64,000 nucleotides of DNA. Origin: UBA4636 sp045534575. GTDB lineage: Bacteria; Bacillota; Clostridia; Christensenellales; Borkfalkiaceae. The translations under genes were made by a program, and so were the position numbers. A model generated the notes under the pieces. It was given only the letters and a program-made list of their open reading frames with translations, made no database searches and had not been told where the DNA came from. The stretch is from assembly GCA_045534575.1 (NCBI GenBank), contig JAZSJZ010000007.1, forward strand, positions 124,001 to 188,000. Direction: 5' to 3'. Below, piece by piece: positions 16,799 to 24,090 of this stretch; position 1 is the stretch's first letter; each line of letters opens with the position of its first letter.

Positions 16799-17458
16799 AT
16801 GGTTACTTTCAACAACGATTGGGACGAAGTTTTAAAGGACTTAACTTCAAGCCCACTTTACCAAAAAATTAGAAAATTTCTCATTGAAGAATATTCAAAC
16901 CACACAATTTACCCGCCTATGAACGATATTTTTACGGCGTTTAAACTAACGGCTTTTAAAGACGTGAAAGTGGTTATCTTAGGGCAAGACCCATACCACG
17001 AGCCCGACCAAGCGCACGGGCTTTGCTTTTCGGTTGTTGGAAACGTGAAAAATCCGCCGTCGCTTGTCAATATTTTCAAAGAACTTGAAAGCGATTTAGG
17101 AATTTTAAACACCAACGGCAACTTAGAAAATTGGGCAAAACAAGGCGTTCTTCTTTTAAACACCAGCCTCACGGTTAGAAGAGGACAGGCAAATTCTCAC
17201 AAAAACTGCGGTTGGACGGAATTCACTGACGAGGTCATAAAACTAGTTTCTAAAAAAGCCGAGCCCGTTGTTTTTATTCTTTGGGGAAACAATGCTCGTT
17301 CTAAGAAAAAATTTATTGCCCCTCATCACAAAATTATCGAATCTGCCCACCCTAGCCCACTTTCTTGCTATAACGGTTTTTTCGGTTCTAAGCCATTTTC
17401 TAAAACTAACGAGTTTTTATTGACTCAAAACAAGCCCGCTATCGATTGGAAAACTTAA
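16799..17458 (+). CDS. ung: uracil-DNA glycosylase
   Basis: 219 aa family 1 uracil-DNA glycosylase, base excision repair of uracil in DNA. The active-site motif GQDPYHEPDQAHGLCFSV with the catalytic Asp, the PPSL loop (NPPSLVNI), LLLNTSLTVR, and HPSPLSCYNGF with the catalytic His are all intact. The start is ATG 16799, with AAAGGAG six bases upstream; the frame is open for nine codons before it, but those overlap the -10 box. Confidence 0.97.
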   Translation: MVTFNNDWDEVLKDLTSSPLYQKIRKFLIEEYSNHTIYPPMNDIFTAFKLTAFKDVKVVILGQDPYHEPDQAHGLCFSVVGNVKNPPSLVNIFKELESDLGILNTNGNLENWAKQGVLLLNTSLTVRRGQANSHKNCGWTEFTDEVIKLVSKKAEPVVFILWGNNARSKKKFIAPHHKIIESAHPSPLSCYNGFFGSKPFSKTNEFLLTQNKPAIDWKT

Positions 17459-17474
17459 ATTTTTAAAAAAATTA

Positions 17475-17502
17475 GCGTTTAATCGACATATAGGCAGGCT
17501 TT
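17475..17502. repeat. dispersed palindromic repeat, variant copy
   Basis: GCGTTTAATCGACATATAGGC resembles the TAATCGACTTATA variant of the dispersed repeat; it lies between convergent ung and the exonuclease gene. Confidence 0.4.
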
Positions 17503-17521
17503 TTTGATTTTTAATACGATA

Positions 17522-17549
17522 AAAAACGGATGCGTGTGCATCCGTTTTT
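17522..17549. terminator. bidirectional terminator between ung and exonuclease gene
   Basis: Perfect 12 bp stem AAAAACGGATGC 17522-17533 / 17538-17549 with loop GTGT; A-rich left arm and T-rich right arm serve both strands. Confidence 0.92.
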
Positions 17550-17550
17550 C

Positions 17551-18150
17551 TTAATTTAAGTAACTATCTATGAAGTTTCTAAATTCCAAAAACTTCTCTT
17601 TTAAACATTGCACGGCTAAAAACATCATTGCGGTATCGTATCTAGCGTCGTGCGAAAAGGCTGATGTTTTGTTAAAGTTTTTCATAACGAATTTTGTTAC
17701 GTCGTAAGGAAAAACTTCAGCAAAAGAAGCAAGTTCATCAAGTTTTGGGAATTTATACCCCCGCCCGCTTTTTCGTGGAAGTTTTAAAATTGGCGTGAAA
17801 TAACGCATAGTATCTAGGCTTTCATGATAGCGAAAAACTCTATCTAAATATTTAAATTCGGCAATCATAAAATTTAAGTCGAAATTAAAGTTATGCGAAA
17901 CAACAAGGTCAGCATTATAAAAGTCATCGTAAATTTCGTCTTCAAACTCGCTAAAAGTTTTCCCATTAGACAAAACTTTGAGTTTCTCAATCGAAATTCC
18001 ATGAACGCTCTGGGCAGAGGGCTCTATGTAGTCAACGGCAAAATAAAAGTTTTTAAAAACTTGCCTATCGCCATAGTCTAATATGTAAGATAATTGAATT
18101 ATTCTCCCGGGAGTAAGACCGGTGGTTTCCGTGTCGAAATATAGTATCAT
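17551..18150 (-). CDS. DnaQ/PolC-like 3'-5' exonuclease (DEDDh)
   Basis: 199 aa single-domain exonuclease. ExoI motif MILYFDTETTGLTPGRIIQL (DxE), ExoII VVSHNFNFDLNFM, ExoIII SHDARYDTAMM with His and Asp, so the DEDDh set is complete. It resembles the proofreading module of PolC but stands alone, so it may act in repair or RNA turnover. There is no Shine-Dalgarno; TAGAAT ends six bases before the ATG, indicating a leaderless mRNA. Confidence 0.88.
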   Translation of the reverse strand: MILYFDTETTGLTPGRIIQLSYILDYGDRQVFKNFYFAVDYIEPSAQSVHGISIEKLKVLSNGKTFSEFEDEIYDDFYNADLVVSHNFNFDLNFMIAEFKYLDRVFRYHESLDTMRYFTPILKLPRKSGRGYKFPKLDELASFAEVFPYDVTKFVMKNFNKTSAFSHDARYDTAMMFLAVQCLKEKFLEFRNFIDSYLN

Positions 18151-18156
18151 ATTTAT

Positions 18157-18184
18157 ATTCTAACACAAAACCCGCCCAAAACAA
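18157..18184 (-). promoter_or_regulatory. exonuclease gene promoter, leaderless
   Basis: Minus strand TTGTTT (18184-18179), 16 bases, TAGAAT (18162-18157), then six bases to ATG at 18150. Confidence 0.5.
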
Positions 18185-18260
18185 TGAGTTTATGAAATAA
18201 TTTTTAAAAAATTTTTTATTTTCTTATTAAAAACTAGTAAAAACCGACCTATAGCCCCGC

Positions 18261-18902
18261 TTATTGGTTTGCGTTAGGGAACAGAGGAAGTTCGAAAAAG
18301 CCTGCGCAAATCTCTTGTGAATATTCTTGGCAAGGCGGAATATTAACGTAACCATAGGTTGGGATTAGAAGTTGAACTGGCATAACGATTTTTAAAATTA
18401 TGGTCGTGCAAGCAGAAATTGTGAATGTGTTTTCGGCTGAATATACCCCTTCGGTTGAAATTAGCGAAACAATCGCTTCAACGTTATATGGAATTACAGA
18501 TGGCTCTGGCACGAATAAGATTACGTCTTGCGAAAAACTTGCGGTTGATGTGGCAACGCCGTCAACGCCGTTTGCGTCAGTATAGAGAACTTGAACGGGA
18601 ACGCTCACGGTAACTTGCACCCTAGCAAAGTTTGGTCTATCTTGTAACCTATCAACCGAAACGTTGGTTAAAACGCCTTGGGTTGATGTTGACCTTGCGC
18701 TAACGAAGGTTAAAGGATAGGCTGGGTTTTCGGGCAAGTTATCGGAAAGCGTTAGAATAACGCCGTCTTCTTGGCTTTGCTTCATACAAGCATCAAAAAC
18801 CTTGTTGACTTCTAAGCACACCTTTTCGCACAAGCCGTTTAACGGATTGCCAGAAATTTGGCAAGGGCATCTATCAGAATTAAAGTTGGAAAAAAATGAC
18901 AT
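18261..18902 (-). CDS. conserved clostridial protein with CPC and paired cysteines, unknown function
   Basis: 213 aa protein of a family I have seen in many Clostridia but cannot name. The N-terminus has the conserved cysteines SDRCPCQISGNPLNGLCEKVCL followed by VFDACMKQ; the centre is beta-rich and conserved (PLTFVSARSTSTQGVLTNVS, RPNFARVQVTVSVPVQVLYT); the end has IPPCQEYSQEICAGFFELPL. No signal peptide and no membrane helix. The repeated beta blocks and cysteines would fit a structural protein, for example of the spore surface, but that is inference. AAGGAGG precedes ATG. Monocistronic. Confidence 0.6.
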   Translation of the reverse strand: MSFFSNFNSDRCPCQISGNPLNGLCEKVCLEVNKVFDACMKQSQEDGVILTLSDNLPENPAYPLTFVSARSTSTQGVLTNVSVDRLQDRPNFARVQVTVSVPVQVLYTDANGVDGVATSTASFSQDVILFVPEPSVIPYNVEAIVSLISTEGVYSAENTFTISACTTIILKIVMPVQLLIPTYGYVNIPPCQEYSQEICAGFFELPLFPNANQ

Positions 18903-19061
18903 TTTGTAACCTCCTTAAAAAGTTATCCTTCCGTTTTAATATATGCAACGAGGTTTTTGGTTTGCCACTTTTTAACAAAATCATAATATTATATATTAAA
19001 CTTTAACACAACCTGATTTCGGCAAAGTTCTCAAAAACAAATTCGCATTATTATTTACAAA

Positions 19062-19111
19062 GAAAAAAGCCCAACTCGTTACTCAAACAATTTGAGTTTA
19101 AAGCTGGGCTT
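19062..19111 (-). terminator. terminator of metG-tatD-rsmA
   Basis: Stem AAGCCCAAC (19067-19075) / GCTGGGCTT (19103-19111) with an inner CTCAAA/TTTGAG hairpin; T-run on the minus strand. Confidence 0.85.
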
Positions 19112-19114
19112 AGT

Positions 19115-19954
19115 TTATTTTATTAAATTTTTTTCTAACAATTTTTCGCTTAAAATAATAAATTCTTTAGTTGATAGCGTTTCGCCTCTAACAGATGGCG
19201 AAATTTTGCACGAAGTTAAAATATCTTCCGCCTCTAAACGCGAAATTTTGAAAACGTTAATAAGGTTATTGGCTAGCGTTTTGCGCCTTGATAAAAACGC
19301 GACCCTAACCGCCTCTCTAAAGGCTTTTTTAGATTTTAACTTATATTTATTTTCGTTGATATCAATCCTAACCACAGCCGAATCTACGTTTGGCACAGGG
19401 TAGAAATTTTCTCTTCCAACCTCTAATACGATTTTAGCATCCGCCTTTACGTCGATAGCGGGAGTTATGCTACCATAGTCAGCAGTGTTTTCTTTAGCGC
19501 AGAAACGCAACGCAACTTCTTTTTGCACCATAACGACTATGCGCTTGCACCTTTTCGCTTCTTCCAAAAGTTTCATAACGATTGGCGAAGTTATGTAATA
19601 AGGAAGGTTTGCAACGACGATATAATCACTTTTGAGTTCCTTTTCAAAAGACGAAATGTTCTCCTTCATAAAGTCTTTGAAAACGACCTCGCAGTTTTCA
19701 ACGCCACTTAATGACTGGGCTAAAACGGGCATAAGGTTTTTATCAATTTCGTAGCCTATTACCTTTTTTGCGTGATTTGCTAAAGCCCTTGTTAGCGTTC
19801 CACCACCAACGCCTATCTCTAGAACAACGTCGTCTTTACAAACGTCAGCGCTTAGAACAATTTGTTCTAAAAGTTTATCGTCATCGATAAAGTTTTGACC
19901 AAACCTTTTATTAAAGTGAAAGTTATTTTGTTGAATAATTTCTTTTAATTTCAT
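19115..19954 (-). CDS. rsmA: 16S rRNA (adenine1518/1519-N6)-dimethyltransferase
   Basis: 279 aa KsgA/RsmA. It has the conserved start NNFHFNKRFGQNFIDDDKLL, SAM-binding motif I VLEIGVGGGTLTRAL, the acidic loop VIGYEIDKNL, and the catalytic VANLPYYITSPI (NLPY). The C-terminal helical part (AFREAVRVAFLSRRKTLANN) is typical. It dimethylates two adenines in helix 45 of 16S rRNA during 30S assembly. Last gene of a metG-tatD-rsmA run; the gap after tatD is 31 bases with no clear ribosome site. Confidence 0.96.
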   Translation of the reverse strand: MKLKEIIQQNNFHFNKRFGQNFIDDDKLLEQIVLSADVCKDDVVLEIGVGGGTLTRALANHAKKVIGYEIDKNLMPVLAQSLSGVENCEVVFKDFMKENISSFEKELKSDYIVVANLPYYITSPIVMKLLEEAKRCKRIVVMVQKEVALRFCAKENTADYGSITPAIDVKADAKIVLEVGRENFYPVPNVDSAVVRIDINENKYKLKSKKAFREAVRVAFLSRRKTLANNLINVFKISRLEAEDILTSCKISPSVRGETLSTKEFIILSEKLLEKNLIK

Positions 19955-19977
19955 AATTTTTTGTTTGAAAATAAGCC

Positions 19978-20003
19978 GTTAATCGCTATATAGCCACACT
20001 TTT
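19978..20003 (-). repeat. dispersed palindromic repeat, copy overlapping tatD 3' end
   Basis: TTAATCGCTATATAGCCACACTTTT overlaps the last codons and the stop of tatD, so the repeat contributes the protein end. Confidence 0.5.
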
Positions 20004-20750
20004 GCCAAAAAACGCTAAAACGTTTTTCTCAATTTGCTCAACTAAACAAGCCTCTTGAATGCCTAAAATTTCGCTAAGTTTTTGATAAACTAGTTTTACC
20101 ATTTTAGGCTCATTTAAACTGCCTCGAAACGGGTGCGGGCAAAGATACGGCGAATCTGTTTCAGCCATAATTCTATCGATTGGAATAAATTTTATTATAT
20201 CTTCTTTCTTGCTATTTTTAAAAGTTATAGGCCCGCCAAACGAAAAATATGCGCCAAGGTCAAGATAATTTTTGGCCTGTTCTTTACTTTCGCTATAGCA
20301 ATGCATTAGAAAACCTTTGTTTAAATATTTAGCGTTTGACTTTAATATTGAAAGCATATCGCAAGAGGCATCTCTAGAGTGAATAACGATAGGTTTATTT
20401 TTCTTGTTTGCTAAAACTATTTGCTGTTCAAAAAGGTCAAACTGCTTATTTTTTTCAAAGTTTTCATAGTGATAATCTAAGCCAATTTCGCCTAAAGCAA
20501 CGCACCTATTATCATCTAAAAGTCGGTCTATAACACCAATATCGTAGGTTTTTGAGGCTTCGGACGGATGAATTCCGCACGCAAAGAACACGTTTTTAAA
20601 GCGATAAGAATTATCTTTTGCTTTTATTGAAGAAGCCTCGTTATAGCCAACGTCTATTATTCTTTTACCACCCGCTTCAAAAAAGTCGCTTACGACCTTT
20701 TCAAGGTCTAAGTATCTTGAATCGCTAAGGTGCGCGTGAGAATCGGTCAT
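19986..20750 (-). CDS. tatD: TatD family metal-dependent DNase
   Basis: 254 aa TIM-barrel hydrolase: MTDSHAHLSDSRY metal site, GEIGLDYHYENF, PIVIHSRDASCDM, FLMHCYSES and AETDSPYLCPHPFRG, the full TatD metal-ligand set. TatD proteins have 3'-5' exonuclease activity on DNA or RNA in repair and decay. The start overlaps the metG stop (TAATG). The metG-tatD-rsmA order is widely conserved in Firmicutes. The C-terminal residues (KSVAI) come from an overlapping copy of the dispersed repeat. Confidence 0.93.
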   Translation of the reverse strand: MTDSHAHLSDSRYLDLEKVVSDFFEAGGKRIIDVGYNEASSIKAKDNSYRFKNVFFACGIHPSEASKTYDIGVIDRLLDDNRCVALGEIGLDYHYENFEKNKQFDLFEQQIVLANKKNKPIVIHSRDASCDMLSILKSNAKYLNKGFLMHCYSESKEQAKNYLDLGAYFSFGGPITFKNSKKEDIIKFIPIDRIMAETDSPYLCPHPFRGSLNEPKMVKLVYQKLSEILGIQEACLVEQIEKNVLAFFGKSVAI

Positions 20751-22723
20751 TATCTTATTTTACTTCCTTCAACCATATCGGCATTTGGTTCAACTAAGGT
20801 AACCTTATCGCCGTTTTCAGCGCATAAAATCATACCTTGGCTTTCAATACCGCAAAGTTTTGCAGGCTTTAGGTTTGCAACGAGAACAACTTTTTTGCCA
20901 ACCATTTCTTCAGGCTTATAAAATTCGGCAATTCCGCTAACAACAATTCTTTCTTCATAGCCTAAAGAAAGTTTTAATTTTAGCAATTTTTTAGACTTTT
21001 CAACCTTTTCGCACTCTAAAACTTTAGCAACTCTAAGTTCCGTTTTGAAAAACTCGTCAATGGTGATTTGTTCTAATTTTTGAGGTGCTTCCACTTTAAC
21101 TTCCGCCTTTTTTTGTTGTTTTTCTTTGTGGCGAGCAATCATCATCTCGTCAATATCTTTTAGTTCCTTCTTCAAATCAATTCTAGGGAAAAGCGGTTGG
21201 CTCTTAGAAATAATTGCGCCAGCCTTTAAGAAACCGAACTTTTCAATGCTAGAAAAATCGGTGATGCTATCTGCCGAAATTCCAAACACTTCTAAAATTC
21301 CGTTAGACGCTTTTGGTAAGAACGGCTTTAAGATAACGGCGGAAATTCTTACGCACTCTAAAAGGTTATAAATTACGGTTGCAAGCCTACCGCGCTTAGC
21401 CTCGTCTTTATTCAATACCCAAGGCATAGTTTCGTCAATATACTTATTCGCGCGCCCAATAAGTTTGAAAATTTCTTGAAGGGCTTTTGGAACGTTAATC
21501 TCTTTAATCGCCTTTTCAACGTTTGGAAGCACGCCCTCAGCGATTGCAATGAGTTCCTCGTCAATCTCCTCTTTATCTTGAGGGCTTGGCAACACGCCAC
21601 CAAAATATTGGTTTACCATTGCGCTAGTTCTAGAAACGAGGTTGCCTAAATCGTTGGCAAGGTCGCTGTTAATTCTAGTAAGAAGCGCTTCGTTAGTATA
21701 AACGCCGTCGCTACCGAACGGAATTTCACGAAGAAGGAAATATCTCAAAGCGTCAGAGCCGTATCTTGCAACGATTTCTTTAGGGTCAGTAAGTTCGGTG
21801 CTAATCTTATCGCCTTTAGACTTAGAAAGTTTGTCGCCACCGATTAACAGCCAGCCGTGCCCGTAAACTTGCTTAGGAAGTTCAATGCCCATAGCCATAA
21901 TAAGTGCAGGCCAAATGATTGCGTGGAAACGAATTATCTCTTTAGCGGTCATATGAATATTGCAAGGCCAGAACTTATTAAAAAGCGTTTCGTCCTCACT
22001 CAAATAGCCTAGAGCGGTGATGTAGTTAGAAAGTGCGTCAACCCAAACGTAAACGACGTGATTAGGGTCAAAATCAACGGGAATACCCCACTTAATGCTC
22101 GTTCTTGAAACGCACAAATCTTGAAGACCGGGCTTTAAGAAATTGTTAACCATTTCGTTAACTCGTGATTTTGGTTGCAAAAATTCAGGGTTATCTTCGT
22201 AAAGTTTAATAATTCTATCAGCGTATTTTGAAAGGCGGAAGAAATAACTCTCTTCCTTTTCAAGGTGAACTTCTCTACCGCAGTCTGGGCACTTGCCGTC
22301 TTTCAACTGCGATTCCGTCCAAAAACTTTCGCAAGGCGTGCAATACCAGCCGGAATATTCCGACTTATAAATATCGCCTTGTTCATAGAGTTTCTTAAAG
22401 ATTTTTTGCACGCTTTTAACGTGGCTTTCGTCAGTCGTTCTAATGAAATGGTCGTAAGAAATATCTAAAAGTTTCCAAATACCCTTAAGGTCGTCAACGA
22501 TAGGGTCGATGAACTCTTTAGGCTGTTTTCCGCACTCTTTTGCTTTGTTTTCGATTTTTTGACCATGCTCGTCAGTGCCCGTTAAAAAGAAAACGTCTTT
22601 TCCCATAAGGCGGTAAAACCTTGCGATAGAATCGCAAACGACGGTGGTATAGCACGTGCCAATGTGCCAATTGCCACTAGGATAGTAGATTGGAGTGGTG
22701 ATATAAAAAGTGTCTTTTTTCAT
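20750..22723 (-). CDS. metG: methionyl-tRNA synthetase with C-terminal tRNA-binding domain
   Basis: 657 aa class I synthetase. The HIGH-type signature is YYPSGNWHIGTCYTT (HIGT), KMSKS is DKLSKSKGDK, and a zinc knuckle with CTPC and CPDC lies at about residues 125-150. HGWLLIGGDKLSKS and NYITALGYLS are typical. The last ~105 residues (FFKTELRVAKVLECEKVEKS ... ANLKPAKLCGIESQGM) form the EMAP/Trbp111-like domain that dimerises and binds tRNA. The start at 22723 has AAGGAAG six bases upstream; a longer frame to 22792 lacks this. Confidence 0.97.
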   Translation of the reverse strand: MKKDTFYITTPIYYPSGNWHIGTCYTTVVCDSIARFYRLMGKDVFFLTGTDEHGQKIENKAKECGKQPKEFIDPIVDDLKGIWKLLDISYDHFIRTTDESHVKSVQKIFKKLYEQGDIYKSEYSGWYCTPCESFWTESQLKDGKCPDCGREVHLEKEESYFFRLSKYADRIIKLYEDNPEFLQPKSRVNEMVNNFLKPGLQDLCVSRTSIKWGIPVDFDPNHVVYVWVDALSNYITALGYLSEDETLFNKFWPCNIHMTAKEIIRFHAIIWPALIMAMGIELPKQVYGHGWLLIGGDKLSKSKGDKISTELTDPKEIVARYGSDALRYFLLREIPFGSDGVYTNEALLTRINSDLANDLGNLVSRTSAMVNQYFGGVLPSPQDKEEIDEELIAIAEGVLPNVEKAIKEINVPKALQEIFKLIGRANKYIDETMPWVLNKDEAKRGRLATVIYNLLECVRISAVILKPFLPKASNGILEVFGISADSITDFSSIEKFGFLKAGAIISKSQPLFPRIDLKKELKDIDEMMIARHKEKQQKKAEVKVEAPQKLEQITIDEFFKTELRVAKVLECEKVEKSKKLLKLKLSLGYEERIVVSGIAEFYKPEEMVGKKVVLVANLKPAKLCGIESQGMILCAENGDKVTLVEPNADMVEGSKIR

Positions 22724-22803
22724 AATCTTCCTTAAAAGGCAAAATTTTGCCGTAAATTTACATACTAAGTTTATTATAACTTCTTTTTGCAAAATTGTAA
22801 ATC

Positions 22804-22828
22804 ATAAAATGTTATTTTATGGCATAAT
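22804..22828 (+). promoter_or_regulatory. possible spmA promoter, sigma-E-like
   Basis: CATAATGT (22823-22830) with ATA 16 bases before resembles the mother-cell sigma-E pattern. The ATG follows the CATAAT box by seven bases. By-eye match only. Confidence 0.35.
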
Positions 22829-22835
22829 GTTTTGT

Positions 22836-23381
22836 ATGAACGCAATTTTCAGCATTTTTTTGATAGTTTCATCAATTGCGATAACCTTTTTATCGCCCCA
22901 AACCTTTATCGTAACAATGACGGGCTCGGTAAATAAGGCGGTAGAAATTTCGCTAACGCTACTTGCCGTAAATGCGGTGTGGCTTTCGGTTTTTAGCATT
23001 TTAGAAAAATTGAACGCAACTAAAAAACTTGCAAACGTTCTAAAAAAACCGCTATCTTTTATCTTTAGAAAAGATAACGACGAAAATTTAACGCTCATTG
23101 CAACCTCTGTTACCGCTAATATGCTAGGGCTTGGCGGAGTTGCAACGCCTATAGGCATTAAGGCGTGCGAAAAACTTGAAAAAAGCAGTTCCTTTTTTAA
23201 CCAAACTATGCTTTTGGTAATTTCAGCAACGTCCGTTCAAATTCTGCCAACAACTGCAATTAGCCTTCGCGCTGTTTTTGGAAGCGGGCAAGCTAGCGAT
23301 ATTTTACTGCCGTCAATTATAGCAACCTTATTTTCAACCATAATCGGCGTTTTGCTAACAAAAATTTTCGTTAAACAATGA
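22836..23381 (+). CDS. spmA: spore maturation protein A
   Basis: 181 aa membrane protein with about four helices. The SpmA core is clear: a NKAVEISLTLLAVNAVWLSV helix, then TANMLGLGGVATPIGIKACE (canonical ANMLGLGNAATPFGLKAM), VQILPTTAISLRAVFGSG, and a C-terminal IIATLFSTIIGVLL. SpmA and SpmB act in spore core dehydration and heat resistance. Start ATG 22836 is chosen because the longer frame overlaps the metG promoter region; no Shine-Dalgarno is seen. Overlaps spmB by four bases. Confidence 0.9.
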   Translation: MNAIFSIFLIVSSIAITFLSPQTFIVTMTGSVNKAVEISLTLLAVNAVWLSVFSILEKLNATKKLANVLKKPLSFIFRKDNDENLTLIATSVTANMLGLGGVATPIGIKACEKLEKSSSFFNQTMLLVISATSVQILPTTAISLRAVFGSGQASDILLPSIIATLFSTIIGVLLTKIFVKQ

Positions 23382-23881
23382 GCCTAGTTTTACCTCTATT
23401 TTTCGTTTGCGTTCTACTTTTGGGGATAGTTAAAAAGGTTAACATTTACGATTCGTTTTTAACGGGCGTAAAATCGGCAATGGAACTTTTTGTTCAAACC
23501 TTTCCTTACATAGTCGCCGTTGTTTTAATGAGCGAATTGTTCTCAGCAAGCGGGCTAAACAACGTGTTAATCGACCTATTGACGCCCTTTTTTAAATTTC
23601 TAGGTATTCCGCCCGAACTTTTTGAACTTATTTTATTAAAGCCGTTATCGGGAAGCGGTGCGCTATCAAAACTTAACCAAATTTTAGAAACTTACGGTGC
23701 AGATAGTTTCATTTCTCGCTCAGCGTGCGTAATTTTTTCTTCGGGTGAAACGGTTTTTTATATTTCTGCAGTTTACTTAACAAAGTGCAAAAACAAAAAA
23801 GTGTTAAAAGCAATTATCATTTCACTAATTTCTAACTTTTTTGCGTGCATAATTGCATGTTTTGTATGTAAAATAATGTAA
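23378..23881 (+). CDS. spmB: spore maturation protein B
   Basis: 167 aa membrane protein with four or five helices. SpmB family blocks: YDSFLTGVKSAMELFVQTFP, a central SGLNNVLIDLLTPFFKFLGI, ILLKPLSGSGALSKL (canonical RPLSGSGALG), YGADSFISRSACVIFSSGET and VYLTKCKNKK. Partner of SpmA, translationally coupled (ATGA overlap). A weak stem-loop follows. Confidence 0.92.
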   Translation: MSLVLPLFFVCVLLLGIVKKVNIYDSFLTGVKSAMELFVQTFPYIVAVVLMSELFSASGLNNVLIDLLTPFFKFLGIPPELFELILLKPLSGSGALSKLNQILETYGADSFISRSACVIFSSGETVFYISAVYLTKCKNKKVLKAIIISLISNFFACIIACFVCKIM

Positions 23882-23891
23882 AATCAACGAA

Positions 23892-23915
23892 AAAACGCCG
23901 AATTTTTAGCGTTTT
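23892..23915 (+). terminator. weak stem-loop after spmB
   Basis: AAAACGC (23892-23898) pairs with GCGTTTT (23909-23915); short, with few T after it. Confidence 0.4.
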
Positions 23916-24003
23916 AAAGTTGAAATTAGGCAAATTTTAAGGTTAAAATTATGTAAAATTTAGTTTAAAATAGAAAAAATTCAGTCAAAGTGTTTTCATT
24001 TGG

Positions 24004-24032
24004 TTGACACTATTTGTATTATATATTAAAAT
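24004..24032 (+). promoter_or_regulatory. promoter of lipoproteins A and B
   Basis: TTGACA 24004-24009, 17-base spacer, TAAAAT 24027-24032. Confidence 0.75.
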
Positions 24033-24043
24033 ATAAAAACAAA

Positions 24044-24075
24044 GCGCACGCGACGAAACTAGAAAATTAGTGCGC
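24044..24075 (+). promoter_or_regulatory. 5' leader hairpin before lipoprotein A
   Basis: GCGCAC (24044-24049) pairs with GTGCGC (24070-24075) in the untranslated leader; the AGGGG ribosome site follows five bases after the hairpin and could be influenced by it. Confidence 0.4.
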
Positions 24076-24090
24076 ATATAGGGGTTTTTT

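Noticed and set aside
22710..22835. N-terminal extension of spmA
   Set aside because: The frame is open but overlaps the metG start region on the other strand, and the extension does not resemble SpmA.
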